64,000 nt of DNA from an uncultured Parabacteroides sp. (GTDB lineage: Bacteria > Bacteroidota > Bacteroidia > Bacteroidales > Tannerellaceae): NCBI GenBank assembly GCA_910577325.1, contig CAJTMR010000015.1, positions 20,621 through 84,620 on the forward strand, given 5' to 3'. Made by a program: the position numbers and the translations under genes. The notes under the pieces are model-generated. The model was not told the origin of the DNA and did no database searches. It was given only the letters and a program-made list of their open reading frames with translations. Below, one piece after another: positions 34,095-44,106 of the stretch. Numbering within the stretch: the stretch's first letter is position 1; each line of letters opens with the position of its first letter.

Positions 34095-36737
34095 TCAATT
34101 GAACTTTGCAAGAATTTGATAATCTCCTGACTTTATTTTTATATGATTCAGTTTATCAGACTTCACTCCATTAATCATTACCGATTTTGCTGCCACCGGT
34201 AAATCCAATGTCGCTTCTGAACCGTTCGGAATAGAAATATCCATATTAAAGGAAGAATCAGTCTTTTCCCAATTTACACTCAAAGGACCGAAAGGTGTAT
34301 CTTTCGAAACTTTCACCCAATCCACTCCTTTCACCAATTGCGGCAATATAAACAGATGCTTATAACCTGGATTCTCCTCATCTGGTAAAATACCACCTAA
34401 AGCTTGATAGAACCAAGAACCAATACCATTATAGCAATTATGTATATGGCTACGTTCACCATTCCAATGTTCCCAAGTAGTCGTTGCTCCATTATCTATC
34501 ATATATAAATAGCCCGGATATTCACGCTTCTTCAACATCGCATATATAAAATCCGCCTGTTTATTCTTTATAGCCCATTCGGTAATGACCGGAACACCAA
34601 CTAACCCTGTAGATAAATGTCCTTTAAACCGCTCCGCAGTCACTAAAAACAACGTGTTTTCCACGTTTGCCAACTCTTCTTGAGGAGTCACTCCTGCCAA
34701 CATCGGATAAATCAAATCTATTTGTGTTCCTGTTGAATAACTCTTTTGCTTAGGATCAAAAAACGTTTTGTGAATCAACTTCTTCAAAGAATCAGCCTTT
34801 CCACGATAAGACAGAACATCTTGTTGCTTACCCAACACTTGTGCTATCTTAGCCATTGTTTCGTAACAAACCACAACGAAACTATTATTGACCACATCAA
34901 TAGATGCAAGGTCCGTCTGATCTATACCGACAGGTGTTGCCCAATCCCCCAAATACCAATTGCGATAGTCTACACTTCCCCACTGCTTCAGCAGACCTTC
35001 TGAAGAATACAACCAAACATATTCCAACCACTTTTGCATATAAAGATAATAACGTTCCAATAAACGACTATCTCCATAATTGACATACGTTTGCCAAGAT
35101 ACAGTAATAATGAATCCACACCAATAAGGTCCGCCTCCTGCCGAGAATGGATTAGGAGCTGTATGAGGCAAACCCCCATCCTCACGCATACAATCGATCC
35201 ATACCTGCATCCAGTTCATATACAAAGGCGCCATATTATGCATTGTCTGCATTGTCACAGTCGAGGCATTTCCGTCACCTCCATACCCCAATCTTTCAAC
35301 ATGCGGACAATCTACCATATTTCCACCCAATGTCAAACAGTCCAATGTATGTTGCACCATCCGATGAATCGCATTCAAATCTTCATCCGAACAGGCGAAT
35401 GAAGAATTCCCTTTATAATCAGTATGAATCAAACAGGCTGTCACATCAGATAAAGCGGGAGCTTTGTTCAAGTTAGATATCTTCAAATAACGATAAGCAT
35501 GATAATTGAATTTATTCGTGAACACTTCATTTTTTCTTCCAGAAGCGATATACACATCATAGTTCAAATTATCGATAAAATTTCCTTGAGTATCCAAAAA
35601 ATCACAATAGTTAATTTGTATGCGTTGCTGTGAAGCCAACTGGGGAAAACGAATTTTTGTCCAACCGGTAAAGTTGGTTCCCATATCAAACACCCAAGCC
35701 GTATCTCCTAATGAAAGAACAGATAAAGGGTGAAATTCTTTTTGTATCAAGTTAGGTTCCACCATTTGCGAAGTCGTCTGATGAGCAGGGATTTTTGTTT
35801 CTTTCGCCACCTCCCATTGCACTTGACGCAAGGATGAAGCCGTAAAATCCGGCAAAAGCAAGGAACCATCCACAATTTCTCCACCTAACCGATACTTTCT
35901 CCAAGTTGATTGGTAACCACTTTCACGAACATTCCATGAAGAATCGGTCATCAAGGAAACGTTCCAAGAACCTCCACTACCTTCTTCCAATTGAGCACGT
36001 ACAAACGGACCCCCCTTTTCTACACCTGGCATTCCATCATGATACCAACCTTGTCCTAACCAAATTACCAAATCATTCTCCCCTTTTTGTAAATATTCTG
36101 TTACTTCATACGTCACAGCAAGAGAACGTTTGTCATATTGAGAGACAGCAGGAGTTAACACAGCATCCGAAATAGCCAATCCATTAATATAAACCTCATG
36201 GTATCCCAAAGAATTGACATGCAGAAGTGCTTTCTCTTTATCTCCATTCCATTGGAATACCTTATGAAATAAAGGAGAAGAATGTATTTCCGAATCATTA
36301 TTCATCCCGATATATCGCCCCTTCCAATCATCCATACTCAGCAACCCCACAGAGAAATAGGCAGGTTGACTCCACGAACTCACATTTCCTTTTTCATCCC
36401 AAATACGGACTTTCCAATAGGCATAGCTTTTGGAAGACAATGTCGCTCCTTGATAAGGAATCCAAATGGATTGATCAGACACCGTCTTTTCCGTATTCCA
36501 AAGATCAGCTTTTCCTTCGTCTAACAATTGTTTAGAAGAGGCGACCAAAATCTGATAAGCTGTCTGCTGGCAACCTTCATCCCTCGATTTCAATAACCAA
36601 CTAAAATGCGGAGAAGTATTATCAATCCCTAACGGATTTTCCAATGCCTCACACCGCAACCCACTGACTTCCACAGGAGAAAGTGACTGACACGAGATTA
36701 TAAGGATAAGCAATATAGAGCAATAAATATTTTTCAT
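34095..36737 (-). CDS. GH78 alpha-L-rhamnosidase, lipoprotein
   Basis: An 880-aa enzyme starting at the ATG at 36737 with a lipoprotein-type signal (MKNIYCSILLILIISC). Beta-sandwich domains (residues about 20-350) precede the (alpha/alpha)6 catalytic domain. The catalytic-domain signature DCPHVERLGYGGDG holds the family's acidic residues; GATTTWEHWNGE is the second conserved block. A C-terminal beta domain closes the protein. It removes terminal alpha-linked rhamnose from pectin-type or other rhamnose-bearing glycans. It is the only glycoside hydrolase in the locus, placed last after SusC and SusD, and separated from susD by a hairpin. Confidence 0.87.
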   Translation of the reverse strand: MKNIYCSILLILIISCQSLSPVEVSGLRCEALENPLGIDNTSPHFSWLLKSRDEGCQQTAYQILVASSKQLLDEGKADLWNTEKTVSDQSIWIPYQGATLSSKSYAYWKVRIWDEKGNVSSWSQPAYFSVGLLSMDDWKGRYIGMNNDSEIHSSPLFHKVFQWNGDKEKALLHVNSLGYHEVYINGLAISDAVLTPAVSQYDKRSLAVTYEVTEYLQKGENDLVIWLGQGWYHDGMPGVEKGGPFVRAQLEEGSGGSWNVSLMTDSSWNVRESGYQSTWRKYRLGGEIVDGSLLLPDFTASSLRQVQWEVAKETKIPAHQTTSQMVEPNLIQKEFHPLSVLSLGDTAWVFDMGTNFTGWTKIRFPQLASQQRIQINYCDFLDTQGNFIDNLNYDVYIASGRKNEVFTNKFNYHAYRYLKISNLNKAPALSDVTACLIHTDYKGNSSFACSDEDLNAIHRMVQHTLDCLTLGGNMVDCPHVERLGYGGDGNASTVTMQTMHNMAPLYMNWMQVWIDCMREDGGLPHTAPNPFSAGGGPYWCGFIITVSWQTYVNYGDSRLLERYYLYMQKWLEYVWLYSSEGLLKQWGSVDYRNWYLGDWATPVGIDQTDLASIDVVNNSFVVVCYETMAKIAQVLGKQQDVLSYRGKADSLKKLIHKTFFDPKQKSYSTGTQIDLIYPMLAGVTPQEELANVENTLFLVTAERFKGHLSTGLVGVPVITEWAIKNKQADFIYAMLKKREYPGYLYMIDNGATTTWEHWNGERSHIHNCYNGIGSWFYQALGGILPDEENPGYKHLFILPQLVKGVDWVKVSKDTPFGPLSVNWEKTDSSFNMDISIPNGSEATLDLPVAAKSVMINGVKSDKLNHIKIKSGDYQILAKFN

Positions 36738-36776
36738 ATGTGATGTTTTTATGATCAACATTAATAATTAAAAATA

Positions 36777-36903
36777 AGGAGGTAGTCAAAATTCTGTTTT
36801 GTCACAGTGGACTTAATCCTCCATCTTATACTAATTATCAGTATAGGATGCAATCCTAGTCCAAACCCGAAATGACAAGATTGTGAATTTTGACTCTCCT
36901 CCT
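36777..36903. repeat. 127-bp nested hairpin between susD and the GH78 gene
   Basis: Outer arms at 36777-36804 and 36873-36903 are imperfect complements (AGGAGGTAGTCAAAATTCTG against ATTTTGACTCTCCTCCT), about 25 pairs with a few bulges. Inside lies GGACT/AGTCC and CATCTTATACT paired with AGTATAGGATG. The whole spacer folds as one long stem. It may act as an mRNA stem between susD and the hydrolase gene, or be a MITE-like element. Confidence 0.7.
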
Positions 36904-36914
36904 ATACATAAATA

Positions 36915-38699
36915 CTACCAACCTGGATTTTGCTCTAACTTTACATCTTTATTCGTATCTATTACCGTCTGAGGAATCGGCCACAAATTAAATTCTTTAT
37001 TCAAAGTTGTCCGAGGATAATCCCAGTAAGCATACTTCTTGATACGATCAATCGCGACAGTCCCCCCCATACGAAGAAGCGTATTCCAACGAACCTCTTC
37101 ATAAACCAATTCACGAGCTCGTTCATCCAGAATCAAATCTACATTCATATCAGCAGCAGTAACAAGATAGTCACATTTCGCTCGCGAACGAAGCATATTG
37201 ATATCATTTGCAGCACCTTGAAGATTCCCTGCTCTCATTTTTGCTTCCGCACGCAACAATATAGTTTCAGGTAAACGAATCAGGTAGTCGTCTCGGAAAA
37301 GTCGCGACCGATCCTCTCCGTCTTCTACTCCTGTATAATAATCAGGTCCTACCTTACAAGAAATAGGATACAATTGGGTAGTCGCAGCGTCATTCTTCTG
37401 ACCGTTCGCATCCTCCTTGTAAAGCAAGTTCCAAGGAATCGCTTTTCCATAATATTCTGTTCCTTCCACATTTCCCAAAATTGTTCTACGGAACACTGCA
37501 TCGGAATTTCGCATATCATCAGCCCATTTTCCTTCATAAATTATATCACGTGTATAAAAAGTAGGCATAACACCGCAAGTTCCTAAACCTCCAACATCTT
37601 CCATTGAGCCAATCGCATAACTACCACCTTGATCTCTGAAAACAGGACAATAATAAGCGGCATATATAGAACCTTTTGCACCTTCTTTTTTATACACATC
37701 ATAATCAATCTGCAAAGTCCAAATAGACTCTTTATTACCCGCTTGATAATCCTGGTTACCAACTTGGAACAAATCCCAAAACACATTTCCTTCTATCGAA
37801 TAACCTGCATTGGAATATAAATGATCCGAAGTCTGGGCCGCCTGGTTATTCGCATAATAAAATTGAGGATCTTCATTAGCTCTCGTTCCAAATCGATTGA
37901 TCATTAGTTGATAAATTCCTCCATCAATGACTTCGTTCGCATATTGAATTGCTTGCTCAAACGCGCTTTTAGCATCTCCGCTTCCTTCTTCTTGCATCGT
38001 GACGCCTTTGTCAATATATAATTGACACAAATTATGCAAAGCAACTGCTTTTACCAACCGACCTGTCTCCGCAACCGTTTCCGGTAAATCATTCAAACAG
38101 GCTTCCAATTCATCAATTGCAAATTGGTAAATTTTCATACGACTTACACGAGTATAATCATAACGAGGAGTTGTCACAAGAGTTGTTACAAGAGGAACAC
38201 CGCCATATAGTTCACCTAAATTCCGATAAGCAAAAGCTCTGAAAAAACGCGCTTCAGCTATTGCATGCGCTTTTTCCGCTTCAGATGCCCATGCAATCTG
38301 TTCCAGTTCTGTGGCTGCCAATGCCGTATTTGCAATATTTATCAATTGATAAAAAGCAGTATATACTTTATAGTAAGCTCCCGACTGTGAACTCAATATA
38401 CTATAATCGTTAAAACGATTACCAAAACGAATTGTCGGAACATCAAACAAGTCCGTTCCATTTCCTAACCGATAAGCGTAAAATTCCATATCCCAGCTAT
38501 CGTAAGGGCAATATATATACCGTACTTGTTCATAGCAGCTTGTTATCACCTGATTGATCTGGCTAGAAGTTGTAAATATATTGTCTATCGTATAAATCGT
38601 TTCCGGATTCTCCTTCAAAAACGCATTATCATTACAACTAACTAAAAACAATGCACTTAACAAAATTACCCCCAACTTTTTATATTTAAATGTTTTCAT
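36915..38699 (-). CDS. SusD/RagB family surface glycan-binding lipoprotein
   Basis: A 594-aa SusD-like protein. The lipoprotein signal is KLGVILLSALFLVSC, Cys22 or nearby. SusD features: N-terminal helical TPR region with FFRAFAYRNLGELYGGVPLVT, and the late family block VYEEVRWNTLLRMG. The protein caps its SusC partner at the outer membrane and delivers glycan. The gene lies 21 bases after susC in the usual order. Confidence 0.93.
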   Translation of the reverse strand: MKTFKYKKLGVILLSALFLVSCNDNAFLKENPETIYTIDNIFTTSSQINQVITSCYEQVRYIYCPYDSWDMEFYAYRLGNGTDLFDVPTIRFGNRFNDYSILSSQSGAYYKVYTAFYQLINIANTALAATELEQIAWASEAEKAHAIAEARFFRAFAYRNLGELYGGVPLVTTLVTTPRYDYTRVSRMKIYQFAIDELEACLNDLPETVAETGRLVKAVALHNLCQLYIDKGVTMQEEGSGDAKSAFEQAIQYANEVIDGGIYQLMINRFGTRANEDPQFYYANNQAAQTSDHLYSNAGYSIEGNVFWDLFQVGNQDYQAGNKESIWTLQIDYDVYKKEGAKGSIYAAYYCPVFRDQGGSYAIGSMEDVGGLGTCGVMPTFYTRDIIYEGKWADDMRNSDAVFRRTILGNVEGTEYYGKAIPWNLLYKEDANGQKNDAATTQLYPISCKVGPDYYTGVEDGEDRSRLFRDDYLIRLPETILLRAEAKMRAGNLQGAANDINMLRSRAKCDYLVTAADMNVDLILDERARELVYEEVRWNTLLRMGGTVAIDRIKKYAYWDYPRTTLNKEFNLWPIPQTVIDTNKDVKLEQNPGW

Positions 38700-38720
38700 A
38701 ATGATATTCTGAATAAATGA

Positions 38721-41700
38721 CTAAAAACTAATATTCGCTCCGACCGATAGTGTTGTCGCCACCGGCCAAGTTCCACCTATAACATGATTGCCCAACTCTG
38801 GATCTCCACCTTTCCAACCTGTTATGGTTGCCAAGTTTTTACCAGTAAAGAAAACCTTCAAGTTATTAATACCAATCTTCTTGATACCTGGCTGCAAGAA
38901 ATTATAAGAAAGAGTCACATCCTGCAAACGCACATAAGCTCTACTCTGAAGTCCCAAGAAATAATCGTCTCCTAAGAACCATGCAGCCGGATACTTATCA
39001 CTGGGATTTTCTTCCGTCCAATACGGAATATAAATATTATTAGCTTGGAAGAAATCTCCTCGTCCGCCTGCCATAAATGCAGGTTTGTTCGACTCCTGAA
39101 GATAACCTTTTCCGCCAAACGTTCCTGCCAACATTACATACAACTCCCAATTCTTCCAAGAGACCGTATTGCTCATGCTTACTTTGAAACGCGGATCTCT
39201 ATTGCCGATAATAGAGCGGTCTTCAGCAGTAATCACACCATCACCATTCATATCTACATATTTAGGTGTTCCAGCCTGAACACCATTAAGTTCCATATAC
39301 TTCACATCCTCTTTTTGTACGATACCATCTTGCTTATATCCATAGATCGAGTGAATAGAATGCCCGATAAATAAGCTATTACCCAAATCATCATCTTCTT
39401 TTCCATCGCCATTCAAATCATCTCCATACAAATGAATGAGCTTATTGCGGTTTAACCAGAATGTAACATTTGTACTCCAAGTCAAATCCTGGTTCTGGAT
39501 ATTAATAGAACGTACTGTCATTTCAACACCTCTGTTCTGAACTTCTCCCATAGAGGATTTCATATTTGTGAAACCGGTCATGACAGGAATAGTACGTGTA
39601 AATATCTGATCAGATGTTCGAGACAAGTAAACATCCCAATCAACAAACAGGCGATTGTTCAACCAAGATGATTCGAATCCCATATTCCAAGCCTCTGTTG
39701 TTTCCCAACCCAAAGCTGAATTACCTATAACAGATTGTTTGATACCATAAACAGGTTGTCCATTATCACCGAATGTATAAAAAACTCCACCGGAAGAACC
39801 GACATTCACAATCGAAAGTGTTCCATACGGATCTATACCTTGGTTACCGTTCTTACCCCAAGACAATTTCAGTTTCATATCATTAAGGAAAGAAGCTTGT
39901 TCCATGAACGATTCTTTTGTAATTCGCCACGCAGCACCTACAGCACCGAAATTACCCCATTTACTATCTGTGCCAAATACCGAAGCACCATCTCTACGAT
40001 AAGAGGCTGTCAAATAATATCGGTCATCAAATGAATAAGAGACACGAGCAAAATAACCAACATTCCGACGTTTATTATTGTTATAAACAAATTTCTGTGT
40101 ATTCGCATAATGCAAACCGCCTAATCCCAAAATCGTATTACCATTGGAATAGAAGTCAAGTCCCGTGTTCTTTTCGTATTTATAGTATTTGCTATCTCGC
40201 GTTGCCACAGCCGTCAAATCAAGAGAATGTTTACCAAATGTATTTTTATAATTCAAAATATTATCAATCACCCAACTGGTAGTTTTAACATTTTCAATAT
40301 AACCATTCGCACTTGCCAAATAGCTCTGCTGTGTCGTAATAGAATAGCGAGAGTCATCATTATACGGACCTATCGGTACATAATAGGATTCATGAAAAAA
40401 TTGCCCCGCACGTCTATAATCCAAATTACCCGAATAGTTCAAACGATAACTAAGACCTTCCACCCAAGGAAGCTTAACAACCATAAAAGCATTTGCCCGG
40501 AAATTATTTCGTATATCCACATCATCCAAGTTTTTTGAATCAACTCCCCATAAAGCATTAGTTGCTTCACTCTGTCCATTTGGATATTTTTCGATTAAAG
40601 TCTGTGCCTCATCCCGATACATCATATCATAAGGAGTCAAAATTGTCGTATTGCCTAAATTAGCACCAATACCAGAATAGTCCGAATGCGTATAAGCCGC
40701 ATCCACACCGATCTTCAGCCAATCAACAATATCCGTATCTACTTTACCCAAGATCGTCATACGAGTGAAGTCATCCCCTACAATTATACCTTGATTATCC
40801 GTATACGATGTTGACAAGTAATAATTCATTGTTTCCCCAGCTCCAGAAACTGAAACTTGATAATCCTGAATCCATCCCGTACGAGTTGTTTTATCTAACC
40901 AATCCACCTCTCTACCGGCATCATAATTAATTCTTTGCTGGCTATTAAGGAAACTGTAATCTTCGTACCTATTCTTATCCCGAACCATGTTCAACCACTG
41001 TTCTCCATGCATCAACTCCGGTCTCAAATGCCAATTCTGCATACTTCCAGTCACATTCAAGTTGATAACAGGCTTACCTGCTTTACCCCGCTTAGTGGTA
41101 ATAACAATAACACCATTTGCCGAACGGGAGCCGTATGCTGCCGCTGATGTCGCATCCTTCAAAATATCGAAAGAAGCTATATCATTTGGGTTGATATCAT
41201 TGATATTTCCCATGAAAATAATACCATCAACAACAATTAGCGGGTCGTTTGAACCGGAAATAGAGTTTTGTCCTCGCAGCTGCATAGAAGGTTGCCCACC
41301 TGCCGTATTGGTAGCACCTATATCCAAACCTGCGACATTTCCCTTCAGTGTTTCAAGGGCATTCATATTGGAAGACAATGAAATGGGCGAACTTTCAAGC
41401 TTAAAAGAAGTCACAGAACCCGTAAAATCCTTTCGCTTGGTAGTCCCATACCCTATCACGATTACTTCGTCCAAGACTTCAAAATCCTCACAAAGTGTTA
41501 CATCATACGTGTTTTGATTTCCTATATTGACTTCTTGAGATATATACCCTATATAAGAGACTAACAATATGGCACCAGTCCCAACGTTTAGAGAGTAACC
41601 ACCTTCCATATCTGTTACCGTTCCATTCGTTGTCCCCATCTCTACTACATTTGCACCAATAACCGGTTCGCCATTTTGATCGGTGATTCTACCAGTGATG

Positions 41701-42095
41701 GTTTTAACCTGCAGTTGACCGACTTCATCACAACGGGTTAACATTATATTTACACCTTCAATCGTAAATGTTAAACCTGTACCTTTCAATACTTCCGCCA
41801 ATACTTCCTGTACAGACTTCCCCATTGAATTTACAGAAACCTTCTGCTTCAAATCGACCTCCCGATTTGAAACAAACAAATAATCCGTTTGTTTCTCGAT
41901 CTCGTCAAGGACCTCTTCCAATTGGACTTGATTCTTTTTCAAACTGACTTTCGCATTTTGAGAATTTGCATGACTGGCAAAAGCGAAACATGAACATAAT
42001 AGTAGAAAGCTCGCTGTTAACTTCATAACTCTGCATATTGGTTTTCTTCCCGAATCTTTTTCTTTGAAAGGTTCGGATAAAAAAAGTTTTTTCAT
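38721..42095 (-). CDS. SusC/RagA TonB-linked outer membrane protein with STN domain
   Basis: A 1124-aa SusC-type importer. A signal segment (residues 24-46) leads to an STN domain (about 50-115, VQLEEVLDEIEKQTDYLFV), then a carboxypeptidase-like regulatory domain (about 132-210, GRITDQNGEPVIGANV), the plug beginning EVIVIGYGTTKRKDFTGSV, and a 22-strand barrel. The STN domain is the part that signals to a FecR anti-sigma factor, and those genes are immediately upstream. It imports a glycan with SusD, probably one carrying rhamnose. It is the largest gene of the locus. Confidence 0.93.
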   Translation of the reverse strand: MKKLFLSEPFKEKDSGRKPICRVMKLTASFLLLCSCFAFASHANSQNAKVSLKKNQVQLEEVLDEIEKQTDYLFVSNREVDLKQKVSVNSMGKSVQEVLAEVLKGTGLTFTIEGVNIMLTRCDEVGQLQVKTITGRITDQNGEPVIGANVVEMGTTNGTVTDMEGGYSLNVGTGAILLVSYIGYISQEVNIGNQNTYDVTLCEDFEVLDEVIVIGYGTTKRKDFTGSVTSFKLESSPISLSSNMNALETLKGNVAGLDIGATNTAGGQPSMQLRGQNSISGSNDPLIVVDGIIFMGNINDINPNDIASFDILKDATSAAAYGSRSANGVIVITTKRGKAGKPVINLNVTGSMQNWHLRPELMHGEQWLNMVRDKNRYEDYSFLNSQQRINYDAGREVDWLDKTTRTGWIQDYQVSVSGAGETMNYYLSTSYTDNQGIIVGDDFTRMTILGKVDTDIVDWLKIGVDAAYTHSDYSGIGANLGNTTILTPYDMMYRDEAQTLIEKYPNGQSEATNALWGVDSKNLDDVDIRNNFRANAFMVVKLPWVEGLSYRLNYSGNLDYRRAGQFFHESYYVPIGPYNDDSRYSITTQQSYLASANGYIENVKTTSWVIDNILNYKNTFGKHSLDLTAVATRDSKYYKYEKNTGLDFYSNGNTILGLGGLHYANTQKFVYNNNKRRNVGYFARVSYSFDDRYYLTASYRRDGASVFGTDSKWGNFGAVGAAWRITKESFMEQASFLNDMKLKLSWGKNGNQGIDPYGTLSIVNVGSSGGVFYTFGDNGQPVYGIKQSVIGNSALGWETTEAWNMGFESSWLNNRLFVDWDVYLSRTSDQIFTRTIPVMTGFTNMKSSMGEVQNRGVEMTVRSINIQNQDLTWSTNVTFWLNRNKLIHLYGDDLNGDGKEDDDLGNSLFIGHSIHSIYGYKQDGIVQKEDVKYMELNGVQAGTPKYVDMNGDGVITAEDRSIIGNRDPRFKVSMSNTVSWKNWELYVMLAGTFGGKGYLQESNKPAFMAGGRGDFFQANNIYIPYWTEENPSDKYPAAWFLGDDYFLGLQSRAYVRLQDVTLSYNFLQPGIKKIGINNLKVFFTGKNLATITGWKGGDPELGNHVIGGTWPVATTLSVGANISF

Positions 42096-42145
42096 ATCTT
42101 TGTGATTGCTTTTAAATTTATAAGTATATTAAACAATGTACTGGA

Positions 42146-42177
42146 GAGCCGGTGGTTGTGGGCGCAACCGCCGGTTC
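42146..42177 (-). promoter_or_regulatory. GC-rich hairpin between the anti-sigma gene and susC
   Basis: GAGCCGGTGGTTG (42146-42158) and CAACCGCCGGTTC (42165-42177) pair over 13 bp with two G-U pairs around a 6-base loop. On the minus strand, the direction of the locus, it lies 51 bases before the susC start and is not followed by a T run, so it is a leader hairpin rather than a terminator. It stands out in AT-rich DNA. Confidence 0.55.
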
Positions 42178-42224
42178 TTTTATGTGTTCTTCATGTATCC
42201 TTCCCCATAGGCAAATCGATTTTA

Positions 42225-43178
42225 TCAGTTAATATATATGATGTTTCTCTCTTCATCCCGATTATACTTGAAAGGGAAGTCGTTTTGCAAAACGCGCAAG
42301 GCGTGGTCGACGCCATCGGATATCCGGAGCTTCCCGCGATAGCCCAGATCTTTCACGGCTTTGTTGTTGACTACGATCCGCACGTCATAGAACTTTTCAA
42401 ACAGTCCCATGATCGCATCGAAAGACTTGTCTTCGATATAAATCAAACCGTCTTTCCAACGATAACTGTTGGACTCTGTCGTGGGGACGACTTGCAACAC
42501 CTCACCCACCAACTCTGCCGTTTGTCCCGGAGAGAGACAGACCGCTTCCGGGTTCTTCGCATTATAGAGTTTGACTTTGCCCTCATAGAGCATGGTCCGA
42601 AAATCCGATTTCTCCTTATAAGCCTCGACATTAAAAGTTGTCCCCAGCACCTCCACGTCATATTTACCTGTTTTGACGATAAAAGGCTTTTTATCTTTCG
42701 CCACTTCGAAATAGGCTTCTCCGTCCAGCATTATCTCCCGGCTGTTTTCTCCAAAAGCCATCGGATACCGGAGAGACGTGTTGGCATTGAGCCAGACGCT
42801 CGTCCCGTCCGGAAGCTGGATATTCGTACGGTTGCCGGCCGGGACATATACGCACTGAAAAGTATGTGCCAATCGGGCGATCCGGTAATTATCATACAGA
42901 TAATAACTTCCCAGCAGAATCAAAACCGAAGCGGCAACCTTCAAGGACCAGCTCAATGCGGGATGTAGCCGGTGACGTTTGCCGGTAACGATTTGAGTAG
43001 AAGTCCCGACCGCCGCCTCATCCACCAAGATGGAAGCGTCGAAGCGAATCCGTTCGCGTACAAAGTTCCGGCGGTTCTCCTCGCTACTTTCGACCCATTG
43101 CCGTACCGCCTCCTTCTCTTCTTCCGAAACCTGCTTCAGGAAGTAACGGACCAGTGTATGTTGATCTATTTGCTTCAT
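42225..43178 (-). CDS. FecR-family anti-sigma factor
   Basis: A 317-aa inner-membrane protein. Residues 1-85 are cytoplasmic and helical (contact with sigma), the membrane helix is about 88-106 (LKVAASVLILLGSYYLYDNY), and the periplasmic part has the FecR segment FQCVYVPAGNRTNIQLPDGTSVWLNANTSLRYP and VAKDKKPFIVKTGKYDVEVLGTTFNV, then a C-terminal STN-like DUF4974. It couples ligand binding at SusC to release of the ECF sigma factor. The order sigma, anti-sigma, susC, susD is canonical for this control type. Confidence 0.93.
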   Translation of the reverse strand: MKQIDQHTLVRYFLKQVSEEEKEAVRQWVESSEENRRNFVRERIRFDASILVDEAAVGTSTQIVTGKRHRLHPALSWSLKVAASVLILLGSYYLYDNYRIARLAHTFQCVYVPAGNRTNIQLPDGTSVWLNANTSLRYPMAFGENSREIMLDGEAYFEVAKDKKPFIVKTGKYDVEVLGTTFNVEAYKEKSDFRTMLYEGKVKLYNAKNPEAVCLSPGQTAELVGEVLQVVPTTESNSYRWKDGLIYIEDKSFDAIMGLFEKFYDVRIVVNNKAVKDLGYRGKLRISDGVDHALRVLQNDFPFKYNRDEERNIIYIN

Positions 43179-43375
43179 TTTTTCCTGTTTCTATAAGTAG
43201 AGCAACTTTGCGATGAAAATTCCCAACCACTACCGGACTTTTTTTGCCTATATGAATATATTTTTTTACGGGAACTTCAACCCGCGAATTTTTCGCCGGC
43301 TTGTCTCACCCAAGCGAGAATCATTTCCCGTGCTGTTGAGAATAGCGTCTCGTCTTGTTGAGAAGAAAGGGGTCC

Positions 43376-43969
43376 TTAGCTCAGGAATAACAATACCAGG
43401 GGGATATAATCTTTCAGTTTCAGGCGGAGGTGGTCGTCAGCCTTATTGATGTGATAGTCTACTTTCTGTTGGGAAACGCCTAAAGTTGCCGCTATTTCTT
43501 TTCTTGATTTATAATCGAGGCGGTTCAACACAAATATCCGGCGGGTCTGTTCCGGCAATTCGGACAGAGATTCCATGACGATTTTCATTATATCCTTGGA
43601 AAAGATCGTGCTGTAGCTTTCATCTTCCAACGTCCGGATACGTGTTGCGATCTCCCAGTCATGCAGCTCCGCGCGTTTCTTGTTGTATTCGATCTCCACC
43701 CGGAGATGCTTCAGGTAATTCAGGCATTTGTTCTTGACCGACTCCAGCATATATCCCAAGACGTCCGTATCGGCTGGCAACTTCTGCTTATTCTCCCAAT
43801 AGTACAACAAAGCATCATGCGTAAGGTCCTCGGCTGCCTGCAAATCATTTACATAATAGAAAGCATATCTTACAAAGCGCTGATAATACGCATTGTAAAA
43901 AACGCCAAAATTCATTTCCGAATCTATTTCAAATGGATTTATTATATTTCTCCGATTCTCCAAAAGCAA
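43376..43969 (-). CDS. ECF sigma-70 factor of the Bacteroidota PUL type
   Basis: A 197-aa ECF sigma factor (179 aa from the second ATG at 43915, MNFGVFYNAYYQRFVRY). Region 2: YYVNDLQAAEDLTHDALLYYWEN. Region 4: SELPEQTRRIFVLNRLDYKSRKEIAATLGVSQQKVDYHINKADDHLRLKL. No region 1 or 3, as expected. It is held by the adjacent FecR-like protein and should activate the susC promoter. A perfect-consensus housekeeping promoter lies just upstream, so basal sigma is supplied independently of the signal. Confidence 0.93.
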   Translation of the reverse strand: MLLENRRNIINPFEIDSEMNFGVFYNAYYQRFVRYAFYYVNDLQAAEDLTHDALLYYWENKQKLPADTDVLGYMLESVKNKCLNYLKHLRVEIEYNKKRAELHDWEIATRIRTLEDESYSTIFSKDIMKIVMESLSELPEQTRRIFVLNRLDYKSRKEIAATLGVSQQKVDYHINKADDHLRLKLKDYIPLVLLFLS

Positions 43970-43991
43970 GTGTGTATGTTGTTTCTATCGG

Positions 43992-44024
43992 CAAATATAG
44001 TTTCTACAAATGACATTATCCAAA
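43992..44024 (-). promoter_or_regulatory. Consensus promoter of the ECF sigma gene
   Basis: Minus strand: TTTG (44021-44024), 21 nt, TATATTTG (43992-43999). Both boxes match. Initiation near 43985 would give a short leader before the ATG at 43969. Confidence 0.8.
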
Positions 44025-44106
44025 TTCCACTACGTTAATTTCGATTATTAACAACCTACACACTTATTCCGGGACAGGCCGGAAATCGGATGTCCCTTTA
44101 TGATAA

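Noticed and set aside
42095..42102. TATCTTTG on the plus strand at the susC start
   Set aside because: No -33 partner, points away from susC into the hairpin and the anti-sigma gene on the other strand; taken as chance.
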